Counted from the stretch's first letter, positions 1 through 6,910 are shown. The stretch is 64,000 nucleotides of DNA from Berryella intestinalis (GCF_000814825.1 NZ_CP009302.1:558001-622000); one strand, 5' to 3'. Notes: generated from the letters alone by a model not told the origin. A program made the numbers and translations.

Positions 1-461
1 AATACCGAGGCCAAACGCGCTTGGTGAGCGGAGTGTGCATTCGGCATCTCCTTCTTCCGGGGAATCTGGAGGACTCGAAGCGCGTGGTCGACATCGTTGC
101 GGACCGCTACGGCGACCGGGCGCTGCTGTCGCTGATGAGCCAGTACACGCCGGTGGTCGCATCGGCTGCCCGATCCGGGGACAAGCGCGCGATGGATGTC
201 GTGCGCAGCTGCCCCGAGCTTGCCCTGCGCGTAACCGACGCCGAGTACGAAGAGCTGCTCGACTATGCGGACGAGCGGGGGTTGGACGGTTATTTCTGGC
301 AGGACGGGGAAGCGGCGGAGGAGAGCTTCGTTCCCGCATGGGACCATACCGGCGTGTTGGAGCCCGCCGGCGCGCTTCCGAGCGGCGGGATCCCGCGATC
401 GGCAATCTCTGGAAAAAACGGGGATCTTGCCGGGAAAACCAGGCCGCTTACCGTAGAATAG
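1..461 (+). CDS. Radical SAM protein, PflX-like (COG1313), C-terminal part
   Basis: The frame is open from the left edge (first full codon at base 3) and stops with TAG at 459-461, so the gene start lies outside the window. Visible blocks are RHLLLPG, an EDSKRVVDIV stretch, SLMSQYTPV, LLDYADERGL and GYFWQ. These match the C-terminal third of the uncharacterised Fe-S proteins related to pyruvate formate-lyase activase. The N-terminal cluster-binding cysteines of that family would lie upstream. The last 30 or so residues are low in complexity and not family-like. Substrate is unknown. It is followed after 15 bases by tRNA-Thr on the same strand. Confidence 0.75.
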   Translation, partial: YRGQTRLVSGVCIRHLLLPGNLEDSKRVVDIVADRYGDRALLSLMSQYTPVVASAARSGDKRAMDVVRSCPELALRVTDAEYEELLDYADERGLDGYFWQDGEAAEESFVPAWDHTGVLEPAGALPSGGIPRSAISGKNGDLAGKTRPLTVE

Positions 462-476
462 CCGTGCGCTTCAAAT

Positions 477-551
477 GCCAGCGTGGCTCAACGGTAGAGC
501 AACTGATTTGTAATCAGTGGGTTGCGGGTTCGATTCCTGTCGCTGGCTCCA
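477..551 (+). tRNA. tRNA-Thr (anticodon UGU)
   Basis: The gene folds as a standard cloverleaf. The acceptor stem pairs GCCAGCG (477-483) with CGCTGGC (541-547), followed by T and an encoded CCA. The anticodon arm has a TTTGTAA loop, giving anticodon TGT (Thr, ACA codons), and the T arm contains GGTTCGATTCC. The 3' half (from 507) is repeated at 35172, which marks it as the prophage attachment site. The copy here is intact, so integration regenerated a functional tRNA. Confidence 0.97.
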
Positions 552-589
552 ATGTTTCAGCAGGTCGGATGGTGAATCCGACCTGCTTT
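507..589. repeat. attL: left attachment repeat
   Basis: This 83-bp segment is identical to 35172-35254 except at one base (553 T versus C). It spans the tRNA-Thr from the first base of the anticodon loop to the CCA end and continues through the tRNA terminator hairpin to the T-run. The integrase 1 stop codon (588-590) overlaps its right end. Strand exchange must lie inside the repeat. The single mismatch at 553 shows where phage and host versions of the core differ. Confidence 0.93.
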
Positions 590-590
590 A
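562..590 (+). terminator. Intrinsic terminator of tRNA-Thr (inside attL)
   Basis: A perfect 9-bp stem, AGGTCGGAT (562-570) with ATCCGACCT (576-584), has a five-base loop and is followed by GCTTTA. It lies 10 bases after the tRNA. The same hairpin is present at attR (35227-35249), so the phage carries both the tRNA 3' half and its terminator. Confidence 0.8.
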
Positions 591-1688
591 CTTTCCAAAG
601 TCGAAAAAAACCGGTACTTTAGCGGTACTTTGACCGCATATGTAGTCGCTCAAGCAGTCCGCTATCGCCATCATCCCCGCCTCTGTTGATGCTTGGTAAT
701 GCGTCCCACGCGTCGTGCCGTCTGCGTGGCCCATAGCAAGCGATACGAGCGAATCGGGGCTTCCCGCCTCCCCGTGCAATGTGGCGAAGGTCGAGCGCAG
801 GTTCTTCGGCTGGATGTACTCGACTTCGTGACGCTGACACCACAGCTTGAAGTTCCGCGTGATCGTCGCCGGCTGCGTCCTCGTGCCGTTGGTTGCCACG
901 ATTGGGCCTTCTGCCCTCAGCTGCTCCATGAGTGATGCGAATGGATCGCCCATCACGGCTACGCGCTGAGACATCGCGGTCTTCGGCGCCTTCATCTCAG
1001 AGCCGCCTTTGACGGTAACTATCGCCTTGTCAACCCTCACGGCGCAGTACTTCCTGCCACGGTGTTCGGCGAACGCCACGTCTTCCCAATCGAGTGCGCA
1101 AGCCTCTTCGACGCGGAGTCCGGCTCCAAGCTCCGCGAGTATGGTCGGTAGGTACCTGCATCCCGAAAGCGAGTCTAGCCACGGCTTGACTTCGGCCGCT
1201 CTCAAAAGGCGCTTCTCGGTGCGCGTCAGCGTTCTGAACTCTATGTAGCGGTCGCACGGGTTGCGCGCTGCTACGCCGTCTGACACGGCGCGGTTGAGTA
1301 TCTTTCGCAGCAGCCTGAACGCCGCGCGCTGCGTCCCGGGAGCTTCTATGGCGTCTATGGCCTGCTGAACGTCTTCGCGGCATATGGTAGACACCTCGCG
1401 GTTGCCGAGAATCGGCCCCACGCGCTTCGCCCACAAGGCATCGTATCCCTGCTTCGTTCGCGTCTCCAAGCCGTCGCACGACGGCCTCACGACCAAGCAC
1501 CAGTAATCTGAAAGCGTGGTGGACGGCATTGCACCGCGCGTACCCACCTGCACGGAGGCTAAGAACCTCTCGGCGTCGTCAATGCTTCCGTGTATGCGCT
1601 TCGACCGCTTGCGGTCGTTCTCCACCCAGAACGCCTGGTAGTAATCAGGGCCTAGGCGCCTTATGTGGCCGAACCTCGATTTGGGCAT
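588..1688 (-). CDS. int: Tyrosine recombinase / phage integrase 1
   Basis: This 366-residue phage integrase sits at the left prophage end with its stop codon in attL, so it is the obvious candidate for catalysing tRNA-Thr integration. The N-terminal ~60 residues form an arm-binding-like domain, followed by a SAM-like core-binding domain and the catalytic domain. Catalytic landmarks are R in AGLRVEEA, R in PKNLRSTFA, H in MGHADGTT and the nucleophile Y in GTHYQAST. The usual HxxR histidine is replaced by lysine (KNLR), a tolerated variant in this family. The ATG at 1688 is the first start in frame. It is the distal gene of the leftward lysogeny block, 121 bp after the RexB-like gene. Confidence 0.93.
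   Translation of the reverse strand: MPKSRFGHIRRLGPDYYQAFWVENDRKRSKRIHGSIDDAERFLASVQVGTRGAMPSTTLSDYWCLVVRPSCDGLETRTKQGYDALWAKRVGPILGNREVSTICREDVQQAIDAIEAPGTQRAAFRLLRKILNRAVSDGVAARNPCDRYIEFRTLTRTEKRLLRAAEVKPWLDSLSGCRYLPTILAELGAGLRVEEACALDWEDVAFAEHRGRKYCAVRVDKAIVTVKGGSEMKAPKTAMSQRVAVMGDPFASLMEQLRAEGPIVATNGTRTQPATITRNFKLWCQRHEVEYIQPKNLRSTFATLHGEAGSPDSLVSLAMGHADGTTRGTHYQASTEAGMMAIADCLSDYICGQSTAKVPVFFDFGK
612..631. repeat. Left candidate integrase arm-type sites
   Basis: CGGTACTTT occurs twice in tandem (612-620 and 623-631), 11 bp apart. A matching pair, CGGTACT (35026-35032) and CGGTACTTT (35036-35044), sits just inside the right end. Short direct repeats flanking both sides of a tyrosine-recombinase core are typical arm-binding sites. 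Here the left pair is also part of the integrase coding sequence (last residues). Confidence 0.5.
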
Positions 1689-1731
1689 GGTATGATGTAG
1701 CCGCCTTCCGTTCGTCGGTTGGTAATCCAGA

Positions 1732-1768
1732 GCCTCCGCGCAGGGTTGCAGCCCTTATGCGCGGGGGC
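1732..1768. other. GC-rich hairpin between rexB-like gene and integrase
   Basis: An 11-bp stem (1732-1742 with 1758-1768, one G-T pair) encloses an inner GGG/CCC pairing and is followed on the + strand by TTGTTTTGTTGTT. It is terminator-like only for rightward transcription. For the leftward operon it lacks a U-tract and may instead be a processing or attenuation structure before int. Confidence 0.45.
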
Positions 1769-1809
1769 TTGTTTTGTTGTTCGAGCTAATATTCAGCAGG
1801 GCGCGGCCC

Positions 1810-2406
1810 TTACGAGCGCGGGTTATCGCCGTTGCCCGCGCGGTCCCACACTTTGGAGATTATCTCGTAGGCGGCGGCGATGCGCTTGATGCCCATGCAC
1901 GTCGCCATAGCCATGTTCGCGACGAGGGCGATCGCCGCTGCCACGAGCGCCTTCCAGGCGCATGGCGAGAGATGGGATACGAAGTCACCGACGACGATCA
2001 GGGCGACGGCGGAGAACCCGACGACGACGGACCAAAGGACGTCGTAGTACGTCTCGTCGATCAGCCTCCTCTCTCCTCTGCTTGCGAACCCGCGTTCTGA
2101 CGCTATCTGGGTTCGCAGCTGGAACAGCATGACCGCCACGCCGCACATGAGGGACGAGACGATTGAGGCGCCCGTCACCATATTCGACGACGCGCGCTGC
2201 ATGGTGTTCGCGTCGAGCGGCCAGAAGGCGAACATGCCTGCTGCCAGCGCGACGGGGATGACGACGTGCAGGAAGACGTCAACCGCCGACACCCTCCCGG
2301 TCGATGCGTTCACCAGAGTTCTTGCGTATCCAACCGCGACGTTTGACAGGTTGATCTTCTGATCGCCGACGGCCCGCAATATCCGAAGCCTTGCCAACCC
2401 AATCAC
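1810..2406 (-). CDS. Four-helix membrane protein, RexB-like candidate
   Basis: This 198-residue protein has four clear hydrophobic segments: around residues 45-65 (VFLHVVIPVALAAGMFAF), 75-98, 125-145 (SVVVGFSAVALIVVG) and 150-172 (ALVAAAIALVANMAMA). There is no signal peptide and the N-terminus is a short cytosolic stretch. It starts with GTG at 2406, 28 bp after the RexA-like gene, in the same operon. Lambda RexB is likewise a four-helix inner-membrane protein encoded directly after rexA in the cI operon. The match is in topology and position only; no sequence motif proves homology. It could alternatively be a superinfection-exclusion or holin-like protein. Confidence 0.6.
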   Translation of the reverse strand: MIGLARLRILRAVGDQKINLSNVAVGYARTLVNASTGRVSAVDVFLHVVIPVALAAGMFAFWPLDANTMQRASSNMVTGASIVSSLMCGVAVMLFQLRTQIASERGFASRGERRLIDETYYDVLWSVVVGFSAVALIVVGDFVSHLSPCAWKALVAAAIALVANMAMATCMGIKRIAAAYEIISKVWDRAGNGDNPRS

Positions 2407-2434
2407 CCCGTTCCGGTCGCCGGTGGCGGCTGCG

Positions 2435-3349
2435 TCAGATGCGCCGCCCGAGTCTTTCCGATATTATCGCACATCTGTTCGTGCATCGCTCAACGAACTC
2501 CTCGTCGCCCAGCGGCTCCTCGCCGTGGTCGTTAAGTAGCTCGCTTACCTTCGCCCCTATGTCGCAGCCGACGACGAACGTTCTGTTTTTCCCGTTTACG
2601 TCCTTCACGGACGCTCTGACTTCGCTCTTTTCGGAATCGAATATGGTGCCGCCGACGCCGATTATGTCCGCCGCCCTCTTCTTCCCGCTGATAATTGAGC
2701 GAAGGGAATCGGTGTGCCACGGCGCTCCCCGCTTGTGCGTGAGGACGCACGACAGGTAGTCGCCCTCTCTCGTGAGGCTTCCCGCTAAGTCAGACTGGGA
2801 AAGGTAGCGCCTCAGCTCTATTCTTTCCAGCGACACGAACTGATCGATCGTCTCGGCTTCGACCACCGCTTCGATCCTCACGACGACGTCGGGGGCCACT
2901 TCTCTCAGATACTGCTTGAACGGCGTGAACAGCGCGGTGTCACCCGCTCCGCCGTATGCGTGCTCGATCATCAGCAGAGAATACCCGAGCCCCGTTCCAC
3001 TCCATGAGAGCATGACCCTGGTCGATGACATAGGCGCGTCGTCGATGCTCAGCTGGGCTGTTTTCTTCTTCGATCGAACGTTGTAGACGTCGCGCCTCTC
3101 CCCGGCGATGCCCGACGATAGATGAACGAGCACCCCGCCCCCGAGCCTTTCGGGCGCAGATGTTACCACGTACTTCTCGGTGTGCTTTATATTTATCATC
3201 TTGCCGTTTTGAGCCGCGCAGAAGTCCTCGAAGACCTTCCCGACGTGCGATCCGTCGATGTCGTCGATATCGACGGATTCGTCTGGATGACGCCTTCTGT
3301 TGAACGTCAGCATGTACGCGACCATGGTTCTAGCCGCCTGGTTCCCCAT
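2435..3349 (-). CDS. RexA-like cytosolic protein (prophage exclusion candidate)
   Basis: This soluble 304-residue protein has no membrane segments. The chosen ATG (3349) is preceded by AAGGAGG; an upstream start at 3376 is possible. I see no catalytic motif. The order of features resembles lambda RexA: a mid-region hydrophobic strand (GYSLLMIEHAYGG), a downstream VVVRIEAVVEAETIDQF block, then a C-terminal part with KSEVRASVKDVNGKNRTF followed by a terminal helix rich in charged residues. Length (RexA 279 aa), its place downstream of the repressor and the following four-helix membrane gene all fit a RexA role as intracellular sensor. Homology is inferred, not shown. Confidence 0.55.
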   Translation of the reverse strand: MGNQAARTMVAYMLTFNRRRHPDESVDIDDIDGSHVGKVFEDFCAAQNGKMINIKHTEKYVVTSAPERLGGGVLVHLSSGIAGERRDVYNVRSKKKTAQLSIDDAPMSSTRVMLSWSGTGLGYSLLMIEHAYGGAGDTALFTPFKQYLREVAPDVVVRIEAVVEAETIDQFVSLERIELRRYLSQSDLAGSLTREGDYLSCVLTHKRGAPWHTDSLRSIISGKKRAADIIGVGGTIFDSEKSEVRASVKDVNGKNRTFVVGCDIGAKVSELLNDHGEEPLGDEEFVERCTNRCAIISERLGRRI

Positions 3350-3434
3350 CACCCCTCCTTCGTTTAGAACTCCCAATCCATAGGCACGCAGCGCTGCACC
3401 ACGAACTTGATTCGCGCGTTCTGCTGATATTGCC

Positions 3435-4547
3435 TCAGCTGTATATGCATTCTTCTGAAACTATCATCACAGGCTTTCCTTTTTCTCTAAGTTCGAGCGC
3501 TTTTTTGACTTTGCTGCCGTAGTTACCAAAGCTGTAAGCCTCGCTTCCTTGGAGGCCGACGACGACATAGTCCGTATTACCCGTAACGCCGGTGAGAACC
3601 TTCCCTCCGCGAGATTCGATGTAGCACTTCACGGCATCGCGAGATCCGTGCGAAAACGCCCCAGTGAGGCAGAATTTCGAGCCGGGGAATCTGACGACCT
3701 CGTTTCGCATCACGGGATCGAGAATGCTGGAGATCTCTTTCAGCATGAGCTCCGCCTCTGCATCGGTAACTACGCCGTCGGCATACGCTTCCTGGGCAAT
3801 TCTCATGATCTTGCCATATGCGGGGTCGGAGGCTATCTCGTCGTTCGAGAGCATGAGTTCCAGCATCTCCGACACCTCGTCGTCTGTTACCTTCCCATCT
3901 GATGCCACGTTTGCCAGGACTTCCAGAAGATGCTTGCTGGCGATGGTCTTTGCCGATCTGATATTGCTTTTCTTCTTGCTGACAGCCCCATCGCACCATA
4001 GATCGGCGCGGCGGGCCGGGATGAACGTCGAGAAGTGAGAACCCAATCTGTCTGTCATGCCCGCAAGGCGCCAGAACAGCTTCTCGCACGCGACGGCGTC
4101 GCCGAGGGCGTTATGGTGGTTGTCGAGCCTTATACCCATCATCGCGCACAAATCAGCGAGCTTGCAGCTATCTGCCGACATCAGCTCGCGAGCCATTGTC
4201 TTCGTGCATGCATGCATCATCTCCTGATGCCCGGCGCCTATCCTTTCGGCGGCCTTGGATAGCACGTTCAAATCGAACGAAGCGTTGTGGGCCACGACAA
4301 ACGACCTTTGCAGAAGCGGCCCGATCGAATCGGCCCACACCGTTTCAAACGTCGGAGCATTGGCCACATCTATAGGCGCGATCCCGTGAATCCTCATATT
4401 CACGTCATCAAACCTGTCTTCGGGGTTCACGAGGAAATACGACCTATCGATCTCGTTTCCGAATCGATCGGTCTCAACGACGCCAATCGAGCAGATGCTG
4501 TCGTTCTTCCTGTTGGGAGTCTCCACGTCGATAAAAGCATAGTTCAT
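3435..4547 (-). CDS. DEDDh 3'-5' exonuclease with TerB-like and BRCT domains
   Basis: This 370-residue protein has three parts. Residues 1-175 are a DnaQ-type exonuclease with YAFIDVETP (DxE), VVAHNASFDLNVL (D) and HHNALGDAVACEKL (H and D), so all DEDDh residues are present. Residues ~205-290 hold two acidic repeats of the type DGKVTDDEVSEML and DGVVTDAEAELML, as in TerB-like helical domains. Residues ~295-370 are a BRCT domain (FCLTGAFSHGSRDAVKCYIE, GGKVLTGVTGNTDYVVVG). The ATG at 4547 overlaps the stop of the LRR gene (ATGA), implying translational coupling. Related DnaQ-BRCT proteins occur in Firmicute chromosomes and prophages. In the lysogen it may act on DNA ends during defence or repair. 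Confidence 0.85.
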   Translation of the reverse strand: MNYAFIDVETPNRKNDSICSIGVVETDRFGNEIDRSYFLVNPEDRFDDVNMRIHGIAPIDVANAPTFETVWADSIGPLLQRSFVVAHNASFDLNVLSKAAERIGAGHQEMMHACTKTMARELMSADSCKLADLCAMMGIRLDNHHNALGDAVACEKLFWRLAGMTDRLGSHFSTFIPARRADLWCDGAVSKKKSNIRSAKTIASKHLLEVLANVASDGKVTDDEVSEMLELMLSNDEIASDPAYGKIMRIAQEAYADGVVTDAEAELMLKEISSILDPVMRNEVVRFPGSKFCLTGAFSHGSRDAVKCYIESRGGKVLTGVTGNTDYVVVGLQGSEAYSFGNYGSKVKKALELREKGKPVMIVSEECIYS

Positions 4548-5200
4548 TTCATCACTGCTCCTTTCGGGATATCTTTTATCGCCCCTTTTCCGAAAGCGCA
4601 TGGATTTCCAACCTTGAACTTCTCAATCGAAGAGCACTTGAAAAAAGCATTGTCTCCTGCGAATTCAAGTTTTTCAGCGATGACTGACGTGATCGATGAG
4701 CACTTGAAGAACGCACCTTCTCCGATCATCTTCAGATTTGGCAGGGACACTCTTTCCAAGCTGCCGCACCGAGAAAATGCGAAGTCGTCAACGAATCTGA
4801 TCTCATTGCCACTCAATCCGATCTTCGAGTTTCTTTCTCCTACTTTTGCTAGGGATACGCACCCCTCGAAAGATCCGACATCGACAAGCGATAAGTTTCC
4901 GGTCTCAATATCTTCCAATTCCTTGCATTCGAAGAACGCTCCGGAACAGATTCGAACGACGCCGGAAGCCTCGACGGTTTTCAGCGAAGAGAACCATGCG
5001 AACGCTCCGGGCGACACCGTAGATATTCCTGGTTCGAGGATGACCTTTCTGACCTCTTTTTTGAGATCGAACCACGGAGACTTGTCGAAAAGATCCGTAT
5101 CGCTGTTCCAGAAATACGGCATTGGACTGCAGCCGGAAACAACAAGGGTTCTCGTATCATCCGCGTAACGCCAGCGCACGTTTCCGCTATCCAAGGTCAT
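4544..5200 (-). CDS. BspA-type leucine-rich repeat (LRR_5) protein, cytosolic
   Basis: This 218-residue protein has about six BspA/LRR_5 repeats from residue ~50 on, with recurring cores such as GAFAWFSSLKTV, GAFFECKELEDI, FAFSRCGSLERV and GAFFKCSSI (twice). Most BspA-like proteins are secreted or surface anchored; this one has no signal peptide and no membrane or sorting motif, so it should stay in the cytosol. It begins 9 bp after the repressor stop, with AAGGTGA as ribosome site, and overlaps the exonuclease start by four bases. A recognition role is likely; the ligand is unknown. Base composition is AT-richer than the surroundings, suggesting transfer. Confidence 0.8.
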   Translation of the reverse strand: MTLDSGNVRWRYADDTRTLVVSGCSPMPYFWNSDTDLFDKSPWFDLKKEVRKVILEPGISTVSPGAFAWFSSLKTVEASGVVRICSGAFFECKELEDIETGNLSLVDVGSFEGCVSLAKVGERNSKIGLSGNEIRFVDDFAFSRCGSLERVSLPNLKMIGEGAFFKCSSITSVIAEKLEFAGDNAFFKCSSIEKFKVGNPCAFGKGAIKDIPKGAVMK

Positions 5201-5209
5201 CGCTTCACC

Positions 5210-5866
5210 TTAAATTCTGTAATCGAACGGCATGGTAGCCCATACGACTTTCCCCATGATCGTAACCTCGTCGGTCCCGTCTATCGTGTAGTCGTACCTT
5301 ATTGGCTGATATGTCGGATCAGTCGAATTGGGGACGAGCTCTATGCCGTTCGGTATGATCCGGATATTTTTTATCGTGGCAGCATATCCGTTGACGCATA
5401 CAGCGAAAGCATCAAACTCATTCGCTTCTGTCTGATCGAAGTCGATCAGGGCAAGGCATCCATCCGGGAGCTTCACGTTGTAACTATTTCCTCTAACACG
5501 GAGAAAGCCACTGTTTGGGTGCTTTGTTCTTATTTGAATCGGCACAGGAAAAGTGTCATAATCCTCGACCATCTCTATAGGAGTTCCAGCCGCTATAGAT
5601 CCGTACACCGGTATATCGATATAGCCGCAATCGTAAGCCCGAGTGCCGCCATGCTCTTTGGCGGCAAGCCCAAATCGATCGGAGATCAGGTCGTCGATAG
5701 TTATACCGAAGTGATCCGCAATTTGTCTGAGCGGTTCATCCCGTGGCGTAACTCCCTTACGCCATCTGCTTACGGTGGACTTGTCAACTCCGGCGATTCG
5801 CGCAAGGCCCTCGAGCGTTATATCGTGCATGACCAAAAGGGCATCTATGTTTTCGGGTACTCCCAT
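5210..5866 (-). CDS. CI-type phage repressor (HTH + S24/LexA-like peptidase domain)
   Basis: This 218-residue repressor has an N-terminal XRE helix-turn-helix (ITLEGLARIAGVDKSTVSRWRKG, about residues 15-37). A LexA/CI-type self-cleavage domain follows, with the serine in VRGNSYNVKLPDG and the lysine in AATIKNIR, so RecA-stimulated autocleavage is expected. The start at 5866 is chosen because GGAGG lies six bases upstream and the likely promoter -10 (5892-5897) excludes longer starts. It heads the leftward lysogeny operon and faces the cro-like gene. The operators it should bind are the 17-bp palindromes at 5929 and 6217. Confidence 0.93.
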   Translation of the reverse strand: MGVPENIDALLVMHDITLEGLARIAGVDKSTVSRWRKGVTPRDEPLRQIADHFGITIDDLISDRFGLAAKEHGGTRAYDCGYIDIPVYGSIAAGTPIEMVEDYDTFPVPIQIRTKHPNSGFLRVRGNSYNVKLPDGCLALIDFDQTEANEFDAFAVCVNGYAATIKNIRIIPNGIELVPNSTDPTYQPIRYDYTIDGTDEVTIMGKVVWATMPFDYRI

Positions 5867-5891
5867 GATCGCCTCCATTTCCTTTAAATCA

Positions 5892-5915
5892 ATTATATAT
5901 TTCATAAAATGAAAT
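5892..5915 (-). promoter_or_regulatory. Leftward promoter of the cI operon with palindrome
   Basis: On the minus strand a perfect TATAAT (5892-5897) lies 26 bases before the repressor ATG. Its spacer is filled by the perfect 17-bp palindrome ATTTCATAAAATGAAAT (5899-5915), whose arms are 7 bp. No good -35 is seen, which suits an activated or autoregulated maintenance promoter (PRM-like). The palindrome differs from the operator at 5929, so a second regulator may bind here. Confidence 0.55.
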
Positions 5916-5928
5916 ACTAGAAAAAAAT

Positions 5929-5958
5929 GTTGCATTTAATACAACAATGATTTACTAT
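5929..5958 (+). promoter_or_regulatory. Rightward early promoter (PR-like) with operator O1
   Basis: The operator GTTGCATTTAATACAAC (5929-5945) is a near-perfect palindrome. It contains the -35 TTGCAT (5930-5935); 17 bp later is the -10 TACTAT (5953-5958), driving the cro-like gene at 5990. A copy of the same operator lies at 6217-6233. Binding by CI would occlude the -35. Confidence 0.7.
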
Positions 5959-5989
5959 CGTTTTGCGGCGATGATGAAAGGAGGAGAAA

Positions 5990-6214
5990 ATGAATGGTCG
6001 GTCAAACAAGTTCAGATCAGCTGTTAAAGCTTCTGGTCTGACATACGATTATCTTGGTAAAAGAACTGGTCAAACGTATCAAACGGTTAAGTGCCATACC
6101 GAAGACCCCGGCATGTTTCGTTTGAATGAACTCCGTACCATATACGTTGAGTTAGACGATGTTGGGAAAGATCTTCTGGCAGAAGCAGTGAAAGAGTTTA
6201 TTTTTTTGGATTAG
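5990..6214 (+). CDS. Cro-like small regulator
   Basis: This 74-residue protein is transcribed divergently from cI, with AAAGGAGGAG as ribosome site. The segment KFRSAVKASGLTYDYLGKR followed by QTYQTVKCHTEDPGMF reads as a helix-turn-helix-like fold in which the second helix contacts DNA. Similarity to known Cro proteins is weak, and the call rests mainly on position, size and the operator on each side. It has the AT-rich composition of the lysogeny module. Confidence 0.6.
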   Translation: MNGRSNKFRSAVKASGLTYDYLGKRTGQTYQTVKCHTEDPGMFRLNELRTIYVELDDVGKDLLAEAVKEFIFLD

Positions 6215-6216
6215 AT

Positions 6217-6246
6217 GTTGCATTAAATACAACTAACAAGATTATC
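6217..6246 (+). promoter_or_regulatory. Operator O2 and probable early-operon promoter
   Basis: GTTGCATTAAATACAAC (6217-6233) differs from the operator at 5929 by one base (A for T at its centre). It again contains TTGCAT; an ATTATC/TTATCT near 6241-6247 could be the -10, although it is weak. Transcription from here would begin a few bases before the boxA-like motif at 6267. Confidence 0.55.
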
Positions 6247-6258
6247 TAAGCAACCAAT

Positions 6259-6282
6259 GCACCACCGAGCACTTTGAGAACC
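6259..6282 (+). promoter_or_regulatory. boxA-like antitermination motif, copy 1
   Basis: The 16-base GAGCACTTTGAGAACC at 6267-6282 closely resembles rRNA-leader boxA of actinobacteria (CTTTGAGAAC core). It sits inside a 24-bp direct repeat shared with 6911-6934 (one mismatch). Fifteen bases downstream is a perfect 8-bp GC hairpin (6298-6305 with 6317-6324), so boxA plus hairpin resembles a nut site. It lies at the start of the rightward early transcript. Confidence 0.6.
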
Positions 6283-6290
6283 GAACACCC

Positions 6291-6622
6291 ATGAACGCGG
6301 CGGCCCGGGGGTACGAGGCCGCCGAGGACGTCCGCAAAAACGCCGACGGCGGCCAAGAGCTGATGACCCGACCAGCACGCTGTCGATCCGCATCGCCGAC
6401 TCCGGCCGTTGGAAGGGGCCGGGTCTCCGATGCCCCGTGCGGGGCCAGGCGGTTTTCCACGCCGCCGAGTCGTCGGAGCGGCGACGCCCGCGGCTTCGCG
6501 GCAGCGACCGGCTGTTTGCGCAGCCGGGTCTTTACCGGGCGATTTCCGTGAGCTGCACGCAGGCTCGCCCGGCCAACGGGTACCTCGCCCTCAAAACTTG
6601 GCTCAAAAGAACCACCTCCTAA
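6291..6622 (+). pseudogene. Possible broken early gene after boxA
   Basis: An ATG at 6291 opens a coding-like stretch (EAAEDVRKNADGGQEL) that loses character near 6360. From about 6362 another frame becomes coding-like (TSTLSIRIADSGRWKGPGL, then YRAISVSCTQARPANGYLAL) and runs to TAA at 6620-6622. That second frame has no good start before a GTG at 6437. One frameshift near 6355-6365 would join the two parts into a ~110-residue protein. No family is recognised. Alternatively the region is a structured leader and neither part is translated. Confidence 0.3.
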
Positions 6623-6687
6623 AGAAACCGGAGAGCTTCGGGACCCGAACATCTTAGCACGGACGACCGTGCGGAAAGGCTGGAGGC

Positions 6688-6867
6688 ATGTCGCTCGGGG
6701 AAGCAAGGAAGGCGGCGGGCGTCACCCAGGCGGAGCTGTCGAGGCTCGCCGGTGTGCCGCGCAGGACCATCCAGGACTGGGAGCGCTTCGGCTGCTCCCA
6801 GGCCAGGGCGGGGGAGCTGGCGAAGGTGGCGCGGAAACTCGGCGTCGCCGTCGAAGCCCTCCTGTGA
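6688..6867 (+). CDS. Small XRE-family helix-turn-helix protein
   Basis: The protein is only 59 residues. It is essentially one XRE HTH domain: EARKAAGVTQAELSRLAGV followed by PRRTIQDWERFG and a closing helix ending VAVEALL. GGAGG precedes the ATG by three bases and AAAGGC lies further up. It lies between the two boxA-like repeats in the rightward early operon, so it may be a second-stage early regulator. The lack of an oligomerisation domain suggests a simple repressor or an accessory Cro-like factor. Confidence 0.75.
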   Translation: MSLGEARKAAGVTQAELSRLAGVPRRTIQDWERFGCSQARAGELAKVARKLGVAVEALL

Positions 6868-6910
6868 CCGAGGGCCGCCGCGTTCATGGGCGTTCGGGAT
6901 CAGCTCAGAA

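Noticed and set aside
5867-5935. Longer N-terminus for the CI repressor
   Set aside because: It would place the start upstream of the likely promoter -10 (5892-5897) and inside the operator; the ATG at 5866 has a proper ribosome site.
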